Source of the DNA: Impatiens glandulifera
Lineage: Eukaryota; Streptophyta; Magnoliopsida; Ericales; Balsaminaceae
NCBI RefSeq assembly: GCF_907164915.1
Contig: NC_061862.1
Span: forward strand, 30,820,628-30,884,627
Direction of reading: 5' to 3'
DNA length: 64,000 nucleotides
In this document: one piece after another, positions 24,431 to 36,850 of the stretch
Layout: the number at the start of each line of letters is the position of its first letter
Position numbering within the stretch: position 1 is the stretch's first letter
Made by a program: the position numbers and the translations under genes
Notes under the pieces: generated by a model
Told to the model about the DNA's origin: nothing
Seen by the model: only the letters and a program-made list of their open reading frames with translations
Database searches by the model: none

Positions 24431-25045
24431 TTATCTCTGTTTCTCCATCATACGAACAAAGTCCTCGAAACAGACGAATCCATCTCCATTGGCATCCACT
24501 CCACTTATCATACGCATACACTCCTCTATCGTACACCGATCTCCGACAGCCGTAAGTCCGGCGAAAAGATCCTCGGCCGTGATCCGACCGTCATTATCGC
24601 CGTCAAAGAACTCAAATGCGTACCTAAGTTCCGATCGACAATTCGGTGGCTCAAAAGCCGATCCAAGAATTCTGAATTCTTCTAAACTTATACAACCATC
24701 TCCATCTAGATCTACTTCACAAAGCATAGCCGTGAGTTCTTCGTCACTTGGAGGTTCTAACACGAGCCGGTTAAAAACCGCCTCCAATTCCTCCCTCGTG
24801 ATCTTTCCGTCGCCGTTTCTATCCATGTGGTTGAACGCCTGGATCAGATCGGACGAGGGTAAGACGGTTTTGGGCGTGGAATTTCCAGGTTCGATAGATT
24901 TATTGTGAGTTGAGTAATCGGATGCATCGGAGGAGGAGGAAGAACCGTAACTTAATGATGCTGGATCGGAATTTGATTTAGAAATGGATGAGGTTTTCTT
25001 GGAACGGAAGAGATTTTTGGGACTAAGATTCTTTACGAATTTCAT
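24431..25045 (-). CDS. Calmodulin-like protein, four EF-hands (CML35/CML36-like)
   Basis: A single-exon 204-residue calcium-sensor protein. Residues 1-65 form a basic, Ser-rich N-terminal extension (MKFVKNLSPKNLFRSKK.. and a Ser run at 35-39). Four EF-hand loops follow: D75-E86, D112-E123, D148-D159 and D184-D195. All keep Asp at position 1 and the central Gly. EF3 and EF4 have Asp instead of Glu at position 12. The CTIEECMRMISGVDANGDGFVCFEDF block and the Ser-rich N-terminus resemble plant CML35/CML36-type proteins, from family memory. It should bind Ca2+ and relay it to target proteins; it has no enzyme domain. The ATG at 25045 is the first in frame and gives the conserved basic start. GC content is well above the flanks, as for a real gene. 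The promoter lies at higher coordinates. Confidence 0.93.
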   Translation of the reverse strand: MKFVKNLSPKNLFRSKKTSSISKSNSDPASLSYGSSSSSDASDYSTHNKSIEPGNSTPKTVLPSSDLIQAFNHMDRNGDGKITREELEAVFNRLVLEPPSDEELTAMLCEVDLDGDGCISLEEFRILGSAFEPPNCRSELRYAFEFFDGDNDGRITAEDLFAGLTAVGDRCTIEECMRMISGVDANGDGFVCFEDFVRMMEKQR

Positions 25046-26118
25046 AATTATAAAACTGAAAGTAATGAAAATTGAGATGGTGTGGGGAAATAGAGGGGAA
25101 GATGGGATTGTTAAATGGTACTGAACATGGAAGGTGCATAGGCAAGTTCCAGGAAGTTTCTTGTAATAAAAAAATATATTTTATTTTTACTCTTTTGTAA
25201 CAAAATCTAAGACTTAATTTTATTAATAAATGGAATGGAAAGTATTGTATTTAATTATGATTGATTTGTTTTATTATATTCGTTATGTAAAGAAGGGAGG
25301 AAATGGTCTTAATTGGTTATAATATAATAAAGTATAATGAATTAGAAGATAATAGATAATCCCTTCATTAACAACTAACACAACGACATCTCTATGAGAA
25401 AAAAAATAAAAAGTGGTGGAAACGTTGAGATAGTTGTAACGGCTAAAAATAGAAGAAAGGAAGAAAATAATAATATATTAATAAAATAAATAATAAAGGA
25501 AGGGTGGTTGGGTGGTAAGTTTTATTTAGTTTATATAGATCAAATTTATTTATTTTTTATATTATAATATTATTTATATATATATATATATATATATTTT
25601 TATTAATTTAATTTTAAATATTAATAAATATTTTAAATTAAAAAATAATGTATTTTAAATTAAATTATAGAAATATATAAATTTTTATTAATATATAATT
25701 TTAAATATATATATAAATATTTAGTATGAGTACGTTCTTATTTAATAATTATAGTTAAATTTGTTAGATTTTAGTCTTAATTAGTAAAAGTAAAAAATTA
25801 AAAGAAAAAATGTTAAATTATAAAATTAAATGTAAAATGTGTTTAATTATAATATTATTTTTAAATTTTTAAATAAAATTATTATATCAAATTATTAAAT
25901 GTAAAAAAAAAATTAATGTTGAATCAAACTAGCCCTACTTTGATAATAACGCTTGAAGATAGTTGTATTTTCATTTTATGTTAATTTAAATTTGTAGTCG
26001 CTCGCAAGTAATTAACAGGGAGTTTCCACGAAGGTGCATATTTCAATATTGAAGTACGGCATGTTCTATATAGGGTGGGGATAAATTTTTTATTATTATT
26101 TTATTCTGGTTTGGTTTA
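25046..26118. other. Upstream region of the CML gene, then AT-rich filler
   Basis: Minus-strand leader and promoter of the CML gene. A TATA-like TATATAAAC (minus) lies at about 25530, rather far from the start codon, so its role is uncertain. A MITE-like right end GAATCAAACTAGCC occurs at about 25920. No other gene. Confidence 0.35.
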
Positions 26119-26121
26119 TAT

Positions 26122-26207
<86 letters not shown>
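26119..26207. repeat. (TA)n microsatellite, about 85-90 bp
   Basis: An almost pure TA run, the longest in the window, about 110 bp left of a hAT element. Confidence 0.9.
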
Positions 26208-26208
<1 letters not shown>

Positions 26209-26319
26209 AAATAAACTCAAAGTCACTAATATAAATTTTTATTTTTGTAATAAATAAAAAACACTTAAAATATATGTAATAATAATGTTTAAATCTTAAT
26301 CTAAATGCGGTGTGAGGAC

Positions 26320-27569
26320 TAGGGGTGTAAACGAGCTGAGCCGAGCTTAAACTAGTACTCTTGGCTCGAGTTCGGCTCAACTCATTTTTTATTGTTTCGG
26401 CTCGAGCACGATCAATCGAACTTTCGATATTAAGCTTAAACTCGACTCGATCATATAACCATATACTCGAGTTCGACTCAAATTTAAATATAATTATATA
26501 TTAATTTCTTATATTAAAAAAATATAATGGAAGTCGAGAGTTTTCTCAATAAAAAATACTATTTATTTGAGATAAACTTGGGAAACATATTAGACTTCGT
26601 TAAGTTTATTTTGAAAAATAAAAAATTTATAGTAAAATAAAAATAGTTTTATATTTTATAAAATATAATACATTAAAATTGTATATATTAAATAATATTA
26701 AGTATAATTATATTTTAATTTAATTTTAAAAAAATATATTTATGTAATTAAATTAATGTCAAAATTATTTATTTTCTTATAAGTATTATATAATATATAA
26801 TTTTTAATTTATAAATATTATTTTGATATATCTTGATATACCAAAATATTGAAAATTTCATTACCGTACCAATAATTTTAGTATCGGTATATATCATACC
26901 TTATTTTTTTCGGTATACTGAAAAAATTGATATTCTCGATATATTACGGTACGATAGTTTTGATATATCTATAATATCAGTAATATTTTTCACCCTTATG
27001 TATATATTATGTTATATTAAATAAATAGAATATTTTGTATAATGATTAACAAAAAATAATATTGTGGGTTATATATTTTTTAATATAAAGTCTATTACAA
27101 AATTTAAAATTTTATACTAAATTTCTTTTCCTAGCTAATTCATCTATCAAAATCTATAAAAAAAAAACAAATCTTTAATCTACAATTATTGTAGACAGAT
27201 CTAAACAGGAGATGACTGAGAACAATCAAACAATTTAAAGAGTCATAGCAGGATTTGGAATTTAGAAAACAAAATAGAACATAGGTTTATGTGAATAATT
27301 GGATTTTGGAGAGACCCATGAGTAATAAGCCCATAGATAATCTTATGAGTATGTTTCAAATTTTGATTAAAAAATAAAATATAATAAAAAAAATTATATA
27401 ATCAGACTCGAAAAAGTTGACAAGCCATCAAGCGAGTCTTAGGTAAACTTGAATTCAACTCGAATCTTAAACGAGCTAGCTCGAGCTCGGCTCAAATTTG
27501 ATTTTGACTGAACTTTAATTGAATTTTGACCGAGCAACTTACGAGCGACTCAACTTATTTACACCACTA
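26320..27569. mobile_element. hAT-type non-autonomous element, 1250 bp
   Basis: The left end TAGGGGTGTAAACGAG and the reverse complement of the right end, TAGTGGTGTAAATAAG, are imperfect inverted repeats. Flanks GTGAGGAC (26312-26319) and GTGAGAAC (27570-27577) match at 7 of 8 bases, as expected for hAT insertion. Subterminal regions carry many GAGCTCG / CTCGAG-type motifs on both strands. The AT-rich centre has no transposase ORF. Confidence 0.82.
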
Positions 27570-27599
27570 GTGAGAACTATGGTTGATTTGGATCTTGGT

Positions 27600-27924
27600 G
27601 TGAGTATAAATGGTGAAAATTGTTAAGAAAATATCTAATATAAACACACGATAAAAAAAAATATAAAGATAGAAAAGTAAAGAATAATAAAGAACACAAA
27701 ATATAACGAGGTTTGACCAACAATATCTAATCCTCAGGGGGAGTAGTCCATTCGATTAATTTTTCATGATATAATGGTCCAAGTAACCCTAAGTTACAAT
27801 GTCTCTATTTATAGGAGTTATATCAAAAGCTAAAAAGACTAAACTATTACTTCTAAGCCCAATAAAGGTTTAAAGCCCCCATTACGATATATAAACTCTA
27901 ATAAAATATGAGCTGAAACCAACA
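27600..27924 (-). repeat. Copia-type LTR fragment, minus strand
   Basis: On the minus strand the purine tract CCAAGGTGGAGAT (just above 27924), characteristic of a plant copia polypurine tract, is followed by TGTTGGTTTCAGCTC, a good LTR start. The LTR then runs to about 27600. No partner LTR was found, so this is the 3' end of an otherwise deleted or displaced element. Confidence 0.55.
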
Positions 27925-29315
27925 ATCTCCACCTTGGGCGAATACCGAGTTTATTGAGATGTGATAAATAAGTTACAACTTCAACAATCTTCACCTTGAC
28001 GAATTTCACGTCCCTTAGGAAATACACGAGTCTTATCCATCAATCTCTTAATTGACAAAAATCAAGTCATTACGAAATAAGTGGGTTCAACACTTTAATC
28101 TTCATCTTTACTCAAGTCATTCATGAGATTACTTTTCGTACATCTACTTCCACTCAAAAGCTCTTAGAAGAATAACAATCTCCATTATCACGTATATCGC
28201 GCCATCAAAAGGTTATGAGCCACACATCGATCTTCACTACTTAAGCCATTCACGAGATAAATCATTATATCTCCACTTCCGCTCAAAATCCATTAGAAGA
28301 TAAAATAATAGAGATTATAACACCAAGTAAATTTGGGTAACCACGCTATTTAAACAACGAGAGACATTTTCAACAACTTTTCCAATTTTTGTTCACACCC
28401 GTTGACATATGTGGAAACTAGAATTAATAATTCTTTATTATATAAAAATAATCTTTACCCTTGTTTGCCACAAACTGAGTGCCTTATTTTTCATGTCCAA
28501 TAATCGATTAAAATCAAAATATTGATTAGACCCAATACGAACTTTCATCGTCCACTTTTTCAAAAATAAGATATCTATCAAAAACTAAGGACACCCAAAA
28601 CGGACTTTCATCGTTTACTTCCTCAAAATAAGATATCGATCGAAAGCAAGAAGACCTAAGACGAAATTTTATCATCTACTTCATAACAAGTAAATTAGGT
28701 TATCTTGATATCTCTTTTCTCAAGCTCAAGATCTGACAAAGCATTTGTCATCCATCTTGCCTTGGACGTTGCATACTCAACTAACTTAAACCTCATACTT
28801 CTCCTTGAATAAATTAACTTGCAATCTACTAGTTTTTTAATCAAAACATGACTAGAAATTCAAAAATATACTTTCAAGATTCACTATCTCTCTTCAATTG
28901 TATTCACCAATGCTTCAAATGATCATCTATAGTTTCTCTGAAAGAAATCGCAAATATCGTTCCATTTGAATTGATCGAACCTCTCATTTTCCCTCTTTTT
29001 CATGACTAAGAATCACATTTAAGGCGTCAACCATCTCCTCAATAAGATGGCATAAATCAATAATCTCATTCATTTAAACTATGATCTACAATGCATAAAC
29101 AATTAAGATAAAATAAATGAAGTAACAAGTTTCCCATCTAACCCCTTTTTCATGACTAGGAATCTCACTCAAGATTTTATTTATCTTCTCACATTAGAAT
29201 ATAATGCAATGATTTCTTCTTTATTCGTTTCAGAGTTGCTCTTAAGATGTCTTCACCTCAACTTATAAGTGTTTTTCAATAGTCTTCGTCATCCCGATCT
29301 TTCAATCATATTATA
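27925..29315 (-). mobile_element. Internal remnant next to the copia LTR
   Basis: Continues the copia fragment on the minus strand. A second polypurine-like AAGGTGAAGATTGTTGAAG occurs at about 27980-28000. No pol domain is recognised. 28531-28700 holds three degenerate tandem units. Confidence 0.35.
28531..28700. repeat. Degenerate 62-bp tandem repeat, about 2.7 units
   Basis: The motif CCCAA-ACG-ACTTTCATCGT followed by AAAATAAGATATC recurs at 28531, 28594 and, more diverged, 28653. Confidence 0.6.
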
Positions 29316-29856
29316 TGTTAGGATCGGTGACAACAATAGAAGTGGGGGTAGAATATTGTTGTGTTAGTTTTCACTTTCAATGTGATTTTAATCCTGTTAG
29401 AGATTAAAATCTGTTTATATTATTTGACAAATCATATCAAGCTCTTGAACGAATTTAAGTGCGGAAAATGCTTGCTAGATTTGAAGCGACGGATAAAGGA
29501 CTATAAGAAGTAGAAAACGAACAACACAAGATTTTAAGGATATTCGGAGATAAAACTCCTACGTCACCCCTTCTTTTGTTTTTAGAAGAATTCCACTAAA
29601 AGACTTTGATTTGTATAGCCTCTACACAAACCCACTTAGAATACAGGTCTTAACAACTGTCTGTTCTAAGCTCCTAGCTATCACTCTCTATTAATAAACA
29701 ACGTTCTATTTAAATTACAATACTGAAACTATTATTAGATAATACAAAAAATTTTCTCTCAACGTATAACGTGTATGCTTAAGAGCTAGAGAGAGAAAGC
29801 AATTAGAAGATTAAGTTTAGAGATTGAGCCAACGATTCGCAGTTGTACTCTGATCC

Positions 29857-29865
29857 CTTTATATA
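29857..29865 (-). promoter_or_regulatory. LTR TATA box
   Basis: TATATAAAG on the minus strand within the 3' LTR, kept at the same place in the 5' LTR (32599-32607). Likely the Pol II promoter of the element. Confidence 0.55.
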
Positions 29866-30084
29866 TTTGATTCATGGCAACGGTTGAATATATTCTTTTG
29901 ATATATGGTACTTGGTACGTTTGTCGTACGCCTGACGTACGGGATATTAGTGCACATGAATAAGGAATATTGCAACGATACATTTGACGTAATCCTGGCG
30001 TACGGGAATTTAGTGCGCATGACAAAGGAATATTCGTTCATGGCAGAGCAGAGAGATGAACATTTTGTCATATTTAGTTGATGT

Positions 30085-30320
30085 TGCACTCAACTGATAG
30101 CGTGCTCTACTGATGATCAGCTCTGTTGATGAGCTCTACTGCTAATAGCGTACTCAACTGTTGGATTAGTCTGTTGATGATCAACTCTACTTATAGCGTA
30201 CTCAATTGTTGGATTAGTCAGCTGATGAAGCAGCCCAACTGATGGCGCATTCTTTTGATGAAGTAGTGAGCTGATGGCGCATTTTGTTGATGAAACACTC
30301 AACTGATGAACTACTCTGTT
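30085..30320. repeat. LTR-internal minisatellite with CTGATGA / GCGTACTCAACTG units
   Basis: Short, imperfect units such as TGATGAGCTCTACTG, ATAGCGTACTCAACTG and GATGGCGCATTC recur in the LTR. The same array, with different unit loss, is in the other LTR (about 32830-33050). Confidence 0.65.
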
Positions 30321-30555
30321 GCCAGTGCTTCTTCAACTGACTGTCAGCGCTTGTTCAGCTCTTACATGCGCATTTAAACATTATTGAACTTAGTTTTATT
30401 CCTTTATCAAACATCATCATCAAAACTATGTTGTATTGATTTTAATTGTCTTAAGTCTATTTTAATCAATTAAAATATTTTTCTTAATTCAACTTAATTA
30501 ACAATTTCCCCTTTAATAATTTTCCCCATTTTTCTTTGTTTAACTTAATATAACA

Positions 30556-31093
30556 ATTTCCCCCTATTTGATGATGTTAAAACTAAGTTGTGAGAGTAGA
30601 GAATTTTTGATAAATTATATATTTATACATGAACATAAATACACAAAATATACAGAGTTTAAGATCCCCCTTTTTCGTTTCTTCCCCCTTTTGTTGCTTT
30701 TGCCTTCAGTCGGCTTCTCTTCCTTTCTACCGTCCTCGTTCAGGCTTCCCTTTCACTACTCTTCCCCCTCGACTATTTTCCCCATTTTTAACATCAGCAA
30801 CCCTGAATCTTCCAAGCTTCTGCCCTATTTTACCTGCACATATAAACATTGACAACTCTAGTATCCATATTTACTTGGGTCCATGGTTGATTAGTCCCTT
30901 GGGGATCCATACTTGAGTTATTTTTATAGATCTTCCATTTACTATGTATGTTTTAGGCTTGACAGATTTTGTTCGGCCAGTTGATGATCTGTTGACTTTA
31001 AAAGATGATTTTTGATAAAAACATTCATGGCTTTCTATCAGATTTTTGTTTAACAGACCAGCTAGCTGATCTGATCATGATCATGGGCTTAAG
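30556..31093. other. Internal non-coding part of the reduced copia element
   Basis: Between the polypurine tract and the gag remnant. A pyrimidine-rich plus-strand stretch (30660-30790) is a string of purine tracts on the element's sense strand. No pol relic. Confidence 0.5.
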
Positions 31094-32009
31094 TCAACTT
31101 GACGTCTGGTCAGTTGACTTAATATATTTAATTTCAACCTCACAATTTTGATTAGTTTGACTGTCAGTTGAATATCTCTTGACAAAATTTATGAAATTAA
31201 GTTTGCCTTTTACTGGGTTCAAGTTGTTGCAGGTCTTAGTTGAATTGCTCCCAACAAATCTTAGACCGAATTTGCATCCGACAGGCCTTTGTTGCTCATG
31301 CAATTTCTTGAGAGCATCTCCGGACTTAGTCCATTCACTAATCACGTAGTTTATTATTCAATTTTCAAGAGATAAACTTTGAACTATTTCTTTGAGTTTA
31401 TCATTCTCAACTGATAGCTCATTCATTTTATTTTTCAAACTTTTGGTTCATCATTTTGAGTTGAAAAGCTTGTACTGTAAGATTTGTTTGTCAATTTTAT
31501 TTCGTTAAAAAGATCTGACAGTTTCTTGTACTCAATGACCATGTCATTGAGTGTAATAGTTAAATCATCTCTTGTAAATTCGTCAGAGGTGAAGTCAAAT
31601 ACCTCATTGTCGTCTGCCATAATGCATTTGACACTTTCTTCCTCACTTTCAATTGAGTTGCCTTCACATATTTGAGTCATCTTCTCCCAAATCTCTTTGT
31701 CATTGGAACATGACTTGATTTTGCTGAACATGTTCTTGTCTAGAGTTTTGTAGACAATGTCTTTAGCCACATTGTCGAGGTTTGCCTTCCTCTTGTCTTC
31801 AGTAGTCCACTCATATTTGGGCTTCTCCTTCATCTCAAGAGCACCCCTGTTGTGCTTGTGGCTGTGCTCACCTTCATAATCTTCATGGGACAATCTATAA
31901 TGACATACCACATATCATCATCTTTTGCAGCTAGGTGAGCTTGCATTCTGATCTTCCAGTCATCATAATCTTCCTTTGAGAACATTGGGATTTTGTTTAG
32001 GAGAGACAT
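31094..32009 (-). pseudogene. Copia gag (DUF4219/UBN2 type), frameshifted
   Basis: Starts at ATG 32009 with MSLLNKIPMFSKEDYDDWK and MQAHLAAKDDDMWYVI, typical of the copia gag N-terminus. A frameshift between about 31900 and 31830 moves the reading to the longer open stretch (to 31435), which holds YEWTTEDKRKANLDNVAKDI, YKTLDKNMFSKIKSC and EIWEKMTQICEGN. A further piece at 31345-31094 (SEWTKSGDALKKLHEQQRP) resembles the later gag/spacer of the same elements. Gag would form the particle shell. The frameshift means this copy cannot make a full protein. Confidence 0.78.
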
Positions 32010-32045
32010 GATTCAGATAACTGCAGTTGCTTAAGAATAGAAAAT

Positions 32046-32062
32046 CTCGCTTTAATACCACT
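32046..32062 (-). promoter_or_regulatory. Primer binding site of the reduced copia element
   Basis: Minus strand TGGTATTAAAGCGAG directly follows the 5' LTR end, separated by AG. It resembles the usual plant copia site complementary to initiator tRNA-Met, with two changes. Confidence 0.65.
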
Positions 32063-33250
32063 TGTTAGGATCAGTGACAATAATAGAAGGGGGTTGAATA
32101 TTGGTGTGCTAATTTTCACTTTCAATGCAATTTTAATCCTGTTAGAGATTAAGATATGTTTATATTTTTTGACAAATCGTAGCAAGCTCTTAAACGGATT
32201 CAAGTGCGGAAATGCTTGTGAGATTTGAAGCGGCAGATAAAGGACTGTAACAAGCAGAAAACGAACAACACAAAATTTTATGGATATTTGGAGATAACTC
32301 TTACGTCACCCCTTCTTCTATTTCCAGAAGGATTTCACTGGAAGACTTTTATTTGTATAGCCTTTACACAAACCCACTCAGAATACAGGTCTTAACAACT
32401 GTCTGTTCTAAACTTCTAGCTATCACTCTTTATTGAACAAACAACGTTCTGTTCATCTTACAATACTGAAATTAATATCAGATAATACAAAAGATTTTCT
32501 CTCAACGTATAACCTCTACGCTTAAGATCTATAGAGAAAGTAATCAGAAGATTAAGTTAAGAGATTGAGTCAACGCATTCGGCGTTGTACTATGATCCCT
32601 TTATATATTTGATTCTTGGCAACGATCGAATCTATTCTATTGATACGTGGCACCTGATACATTCGTCGTACGTCTGGCGTACGTGATTTTAGTGCTCATG
32701 AATAAGGAATATTGCAATGGTACATTTGACGTATTCCTAGCGTACGGGAATTTAGTGTGCATGACAAAGGAATATTCGTTCATGGCAGAGTAGAGAGCTG
32801 GATGAACATTTTGTCGTATTTAGCTCATGTGGCACTCAGTTAATAACGTGCTCTACTGATGAGCTCTACTGTTGATAGCGTACTCAATTGTTGGATCAGT
32901 TTGTTGATGATCAATTCTACTAATAGCGTACTCAATTGTTGGACCAGCCTGCTGAAGCTGTCTAATGGCACATTCTTTTGATGAAGCAGTCCAGCTGATG
33001 GCGCATTCTGCTAATGAAGCACTCAGCTGATGAACTATTCTGTTGTCAACGCTTCTTTAGCTCTTACCTGCGCATTAAAACATTGTTGAATTTAGTTTTA
33101 TTTCTTTATCAAACATATCTTCAAAACTATGTCGTATTTATTTTAATTGTCCCAAGTCCATTTTAATCAATTCAAATGTTTTTCTTAATTCAATTTAATT
33201 AATAATTTCACCTTTAATGATTTTCCCCTTTTTCTTTATTTAATGTTAAC
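32063..33250 (-). repeat. 5' LTR (about 1190 bp) of the reduced copia element
   Basis: Aligns to 29316-30555 almost throughout, including the TATA box (32599-32607), the CTCTTACGTCACCCC motif and the minisatellite. Similarity fades near 33250, so the outer edge is approximate. Confidence 0.75.
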
Positions 33251-34033
33251 TAAAATTGTGTCAATTCTTAATCACTCACTAACTCAATGTATTTTTTATT
33301 TAATTTTTTTCTCCTTTTATATTTTAGTTATTTTTTCTTATTATATATAATATTTTTTTTATTATTTTTCTTTATATATAAAAACAAATAAAATATTATA
33401 TTATATATATATATATTAAATTATTAGTATTAAATAACTTAAACAAACAATTAAAAAAATTACATTAAAAAGTTAAAATTATAATTAAAACTCATATAAT
33501 ATCTTTTATTTTTATTGAATATTTTTTATTTATATATATATAATTAATAATGTTGTTAATTATAGTAAAAAATCAAACTATATTAATTTCTCAATTTGTA
33601 TATTTAAATATAAAAACAAAACTTTAAATTTAAATTATTAGTATTAAATAACTTAATCAAACAATTAAAATTATTATTACAAACTCACATAATATCTTTT
33701 ATTTAATTATTTATAATTTAACTATTAAAATCTGATATAAAATAATATCTAATATAAAAACCATTCAAAAAAATTTATAATACAAAGGAAAAATATATAT
33801 AGCATAAAATAATATAATTTTTATTTATATATATATATATTAAGTTTAAATATTTTCAAACACTAGTCATATAAATATATATAATAATAATACAATTCTA
33901 AATAAAAACATTTTAATTTTTTTAGGTTTAATTTATTTTTATCATTTGATATTTTAGTTATTTTTTTGATTATGTATATATAAATTTTGTATTTGTTTCT
34001 CTTATTATGTTTCATTATATACAAAAACAGATA

Positions 34034-34075
<42 letters not shown>

Positions 34076-36094
34076 TTATTAGGATTAAATAACTTAAATA
34101 AATAATTAAAGAACAAAATAATAATAATAATTAAATTTTAATATATAATATTTTTTATTTAAATATATATATATATTAAATTTAAATATTAAAATCTCAT
34201 ATAAAATAATATTTAATATAAAATTTATTCAAAAGGTTTATAATAATAGAATAGAAAAAATTTATATGATATGATATAATTTTTATTTACATAATTAACA
34301 ATTAATTATAGTGGACGTATTAAATTGAAAAAAGTTAATAGTCTTATAAATTAATATAAAATATTAAAAATATAAAATGAATTAAATTATTATAAAAATA
34401 AACAGTGTAATACACAATTAATTACTAATTAATAGTATGAACTAATTAAATGAAATAATTTAAATAAATTATAGAGAAAATAAAATAAAAAAGAAATATT
34501 TATTCAAAATTATGTTAGAAAAAAGAATATAAAATAATGTCAAATATGTTTAAATCGCTATAAAAATAAAAGAATTATTTATATATTTTTAATATAAAAT
34601 TATATATATTATATAAATATAATAATTTAGAAATATTAATTTATAAGTTAATATTTATCTATCTATAATACTTATTTTGGGTTAAATATATAGGAATTGA
34701 AAGGATGATAGTGTGAATTTAAGGATAGTATTAATAATAAATTTTTTGAAGAATAGATACAATATTGGAATTTGAGGGAATTATGGTGAGAATTTAAGGT
34801 TGGGTTAATAATGAATTTTAAAGAATAAAATATGATAATATATGTGAATTCTCTAATCAGAGTAGGAGGAAAGAATGTCGGTCCAATTCTCAAATAAGAA
34901 AAAGTTTTTCATAAATTAAGTAAATTTTATTATTTTTTAATAGGTCATTTTATGCTCATTTTATTATTAATTTTACAAATGTATACGATAATTTGAAAAG
35001 TTAATTAAAAGATAAACACATTCAAAATAGGTAAATACATGTTTATTAATTTTAAATTTTTGACATTTTTAATATGTCCAATATCATACAAATAAGTTTA
35101 ATGTGACTATCCAATTAAGAGATTATAATTAATATTATAAATGCATTCAAGTAGTATAAAATATTTATTATACATTATAAATTTTGATAAATAACATTCT
35201 CCAATATAGTTTTAATTTATTTGTATTTTTAGTGTCGTTTCATTAAAACAAAAGAAAAAAAAGAAAAAATTTAAGATCAATTTCTAGATTTTGACAATGA
35301 AATAAGAATTGAATTAAGACAACAATAATAACAATTTATCAGTGCCTATGTCGTTTTTACTTTGATTCTACTTGTGACTTTCTCAAACAAAATAGTTGGT
35401 ATGCTTTCTATTATATTCATTTTTTTTATTTCTCTTTAGGATTGAATGAAGGAATTTTCATCTGAAGTTATATCTCTCCAAATATCTTAACCGGTTCTAT
35501 TTTTTCCATTATAAGTATTGAATTTCTTTCTTTTCAGATATTATAGATTACTGCTTTAAAATAGCATTTTAGCATACTTACATAGAAGAATCTTCATTTT
35601 GCTTTATTTTTTATCCACTTTGAGATTTAATGTGATTTGTTTTTCTATTTTATTAACAATTTTTAATTTATAATATTTATTAATTTAATTTAATAGTTAT
35701 TAAATAATATTTTAAATATTTAGTCTTAATTATTAATTTAAATCGAAAATATAAAATTTAAAATTATAATATAAAGTATTGATATTTTGCATTAAAATAC
35801 TAATATAAAATAACATCAATAGATATTGTCTTATCATTATTTTACTTGCAATTTGTTTGGACATTTTACTTAATTTATTAATTTGATTAATTCTTTCTAG
35901 AGTAAGTTTTTAAAATTAAAAAATAAATATAAATTTAATTAATGATGAGCGGCGATTTTAAAGAGAGAATTGTTTTTTTAAGAAAAAAGACTTAAACAAA
36001 GATATTATATATAAATAAAAAATAATAATTTAAAATACAACCCATTTTAATATTTTGTATTTTAATTAAGAGGATTGATACAAAGCGCAATTTG
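33251..36094. other. Very AT-rich filler
   Basis: Long A/T-rich stretch with (TA)n at about 34039-34072 and several shorter ones. 34690-34870 holds two similar units built on GAATTTAAGG-TAGT-TTAATAATAAATTTT. No gene seen. Confidence 0.45.
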
Positions 36095-36466
36095 AGGACA
36101 GAGACTGGCCCAACGATGTCTACATGAACAAAAATTAAAAACCCTAGCAGCTTTCATTCCGTGTTCATTTCGTGTTCATTCCGTTTCTTTCCCTCTGAAT
36201 AAAAACCAGGATTTTTATACTTTTTTCTTTCTTCTTCTGCAACTGCATGTCATTGATGCCTACATAACTCGAAGGTCACCTACTTTTCCAGCGCATTTGC
36301 CATTTCTCGTAAGAATTCATCTTCTTCATCATCATAAACTTCACAGCGGTTTGATGTTTTCCCCCATTTCCACCATTCGCGGGTTAGATTTCACTCTGAA
36401 TAGCTCTGCTAAAAACGGATTGCATTTCTAAATAATACAAGTTAAAGTCTTATAAAGATTTCCTTT

Positions 36467-36658
36467 TTGGTTATGAATTTGAAAAACAAAAAAACAGGGT
36501 ATCTTAATCATCTTACAGAACATATGGATGATTTAAGGAGAGAAGCGCAGGCGGGATCGGAGATGTTCATTGATTCGAATTGGTTCTTCAAGAGTAAATC
36601 ATCGGCGCCGTCACAACAGGTCACAAAAGATGGTGCCATTGTAGGGACAGAATGTTAG
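36467..36658 (+). CDS. Unrecognised ORF inside the TIR segment
   Basis: 63 codons in this frame (MVMNLKNKKTGYLNH..). It includes a segment with helical character (LTEHMDDLRREAQAGSEMF) followed by IDSNWFFKSKSSAPSQQ. No family recognised. The ORF ends at TAG 36656-36658 and may be one exon of a captured gene. Confidence 0.25.
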   Translation: MVMNLKNKKTGYLNHLTEHMDDLRREAQAGSEMFIDSNWFFKSKSSAPSQQVTKDGAIVGTEC

Positions 36659-36850
36659 AGAAACATTTGGCGTAAAAGGGGCAGCTTCAAGGAGAAGAAA
36701 AACATGTTTTTTTAACCCATCTCATGATTCATAATCTAAGAATGAAGAAAACTTGCTTGAATCTGTACATAGAGGAAGTGAGAACGAAGGAGAAATAAGT
36801 AAGAATAGCAAGAAAATGGATAACACGACGAAAAGACAAGTACTTGCCAT

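Larger units (their letters stand above)
29316..30555 (-). repeat. 3' LTR (1240 bp) of the reduced copia element
   Basis: Bounded by TGTTAGGATC on the plus-strand left and ...ATATAACA on the right, i.e. TG..CA on the minus strand. Contains a TATA box on the minus strand (29857-29865) and a minisatellite (30085-30320). Confidence 0.8.
29316..33250 (-). mobile_element. Copia retrotransposon reduced to LTR-gag-LTR, minus strand
   Basis: Long direct repeats 29316-30555 and 32063-about 33250 enclose 1.5 kb that holds only a gag pseudogene. On the minus strand the primer site after the 5' LTR reads TGGTATTAAAGC, two changes from the standard initiator-Met primer site TGGTATCAGAGC. A polypurine AGGGGGAAA stands just before the 3' LTR, which starts TGTTATATTAAG. 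Both LTRs keep a TATATAAAG box and the motif GAAGGGGTGACGTA. All of protease, integrase, RT and RNase H is missing, so this is a large-deletion or non-autonomous derivative. The 5-bp TSD was not confirmed; the right edge is uncertain. Confidence 0.82.

Noticed and set aside
24489..24908. Plus-strand 139-codon ORF
   Set aside because: Antisense of the CML gene; no motif, and the EF-hand frame on minus explains the open frame.
26144..26380. Minus-strand ORF ending in Ile-Tyr repeats
   Set aside because: Generated by the (TA)n microsatellite.
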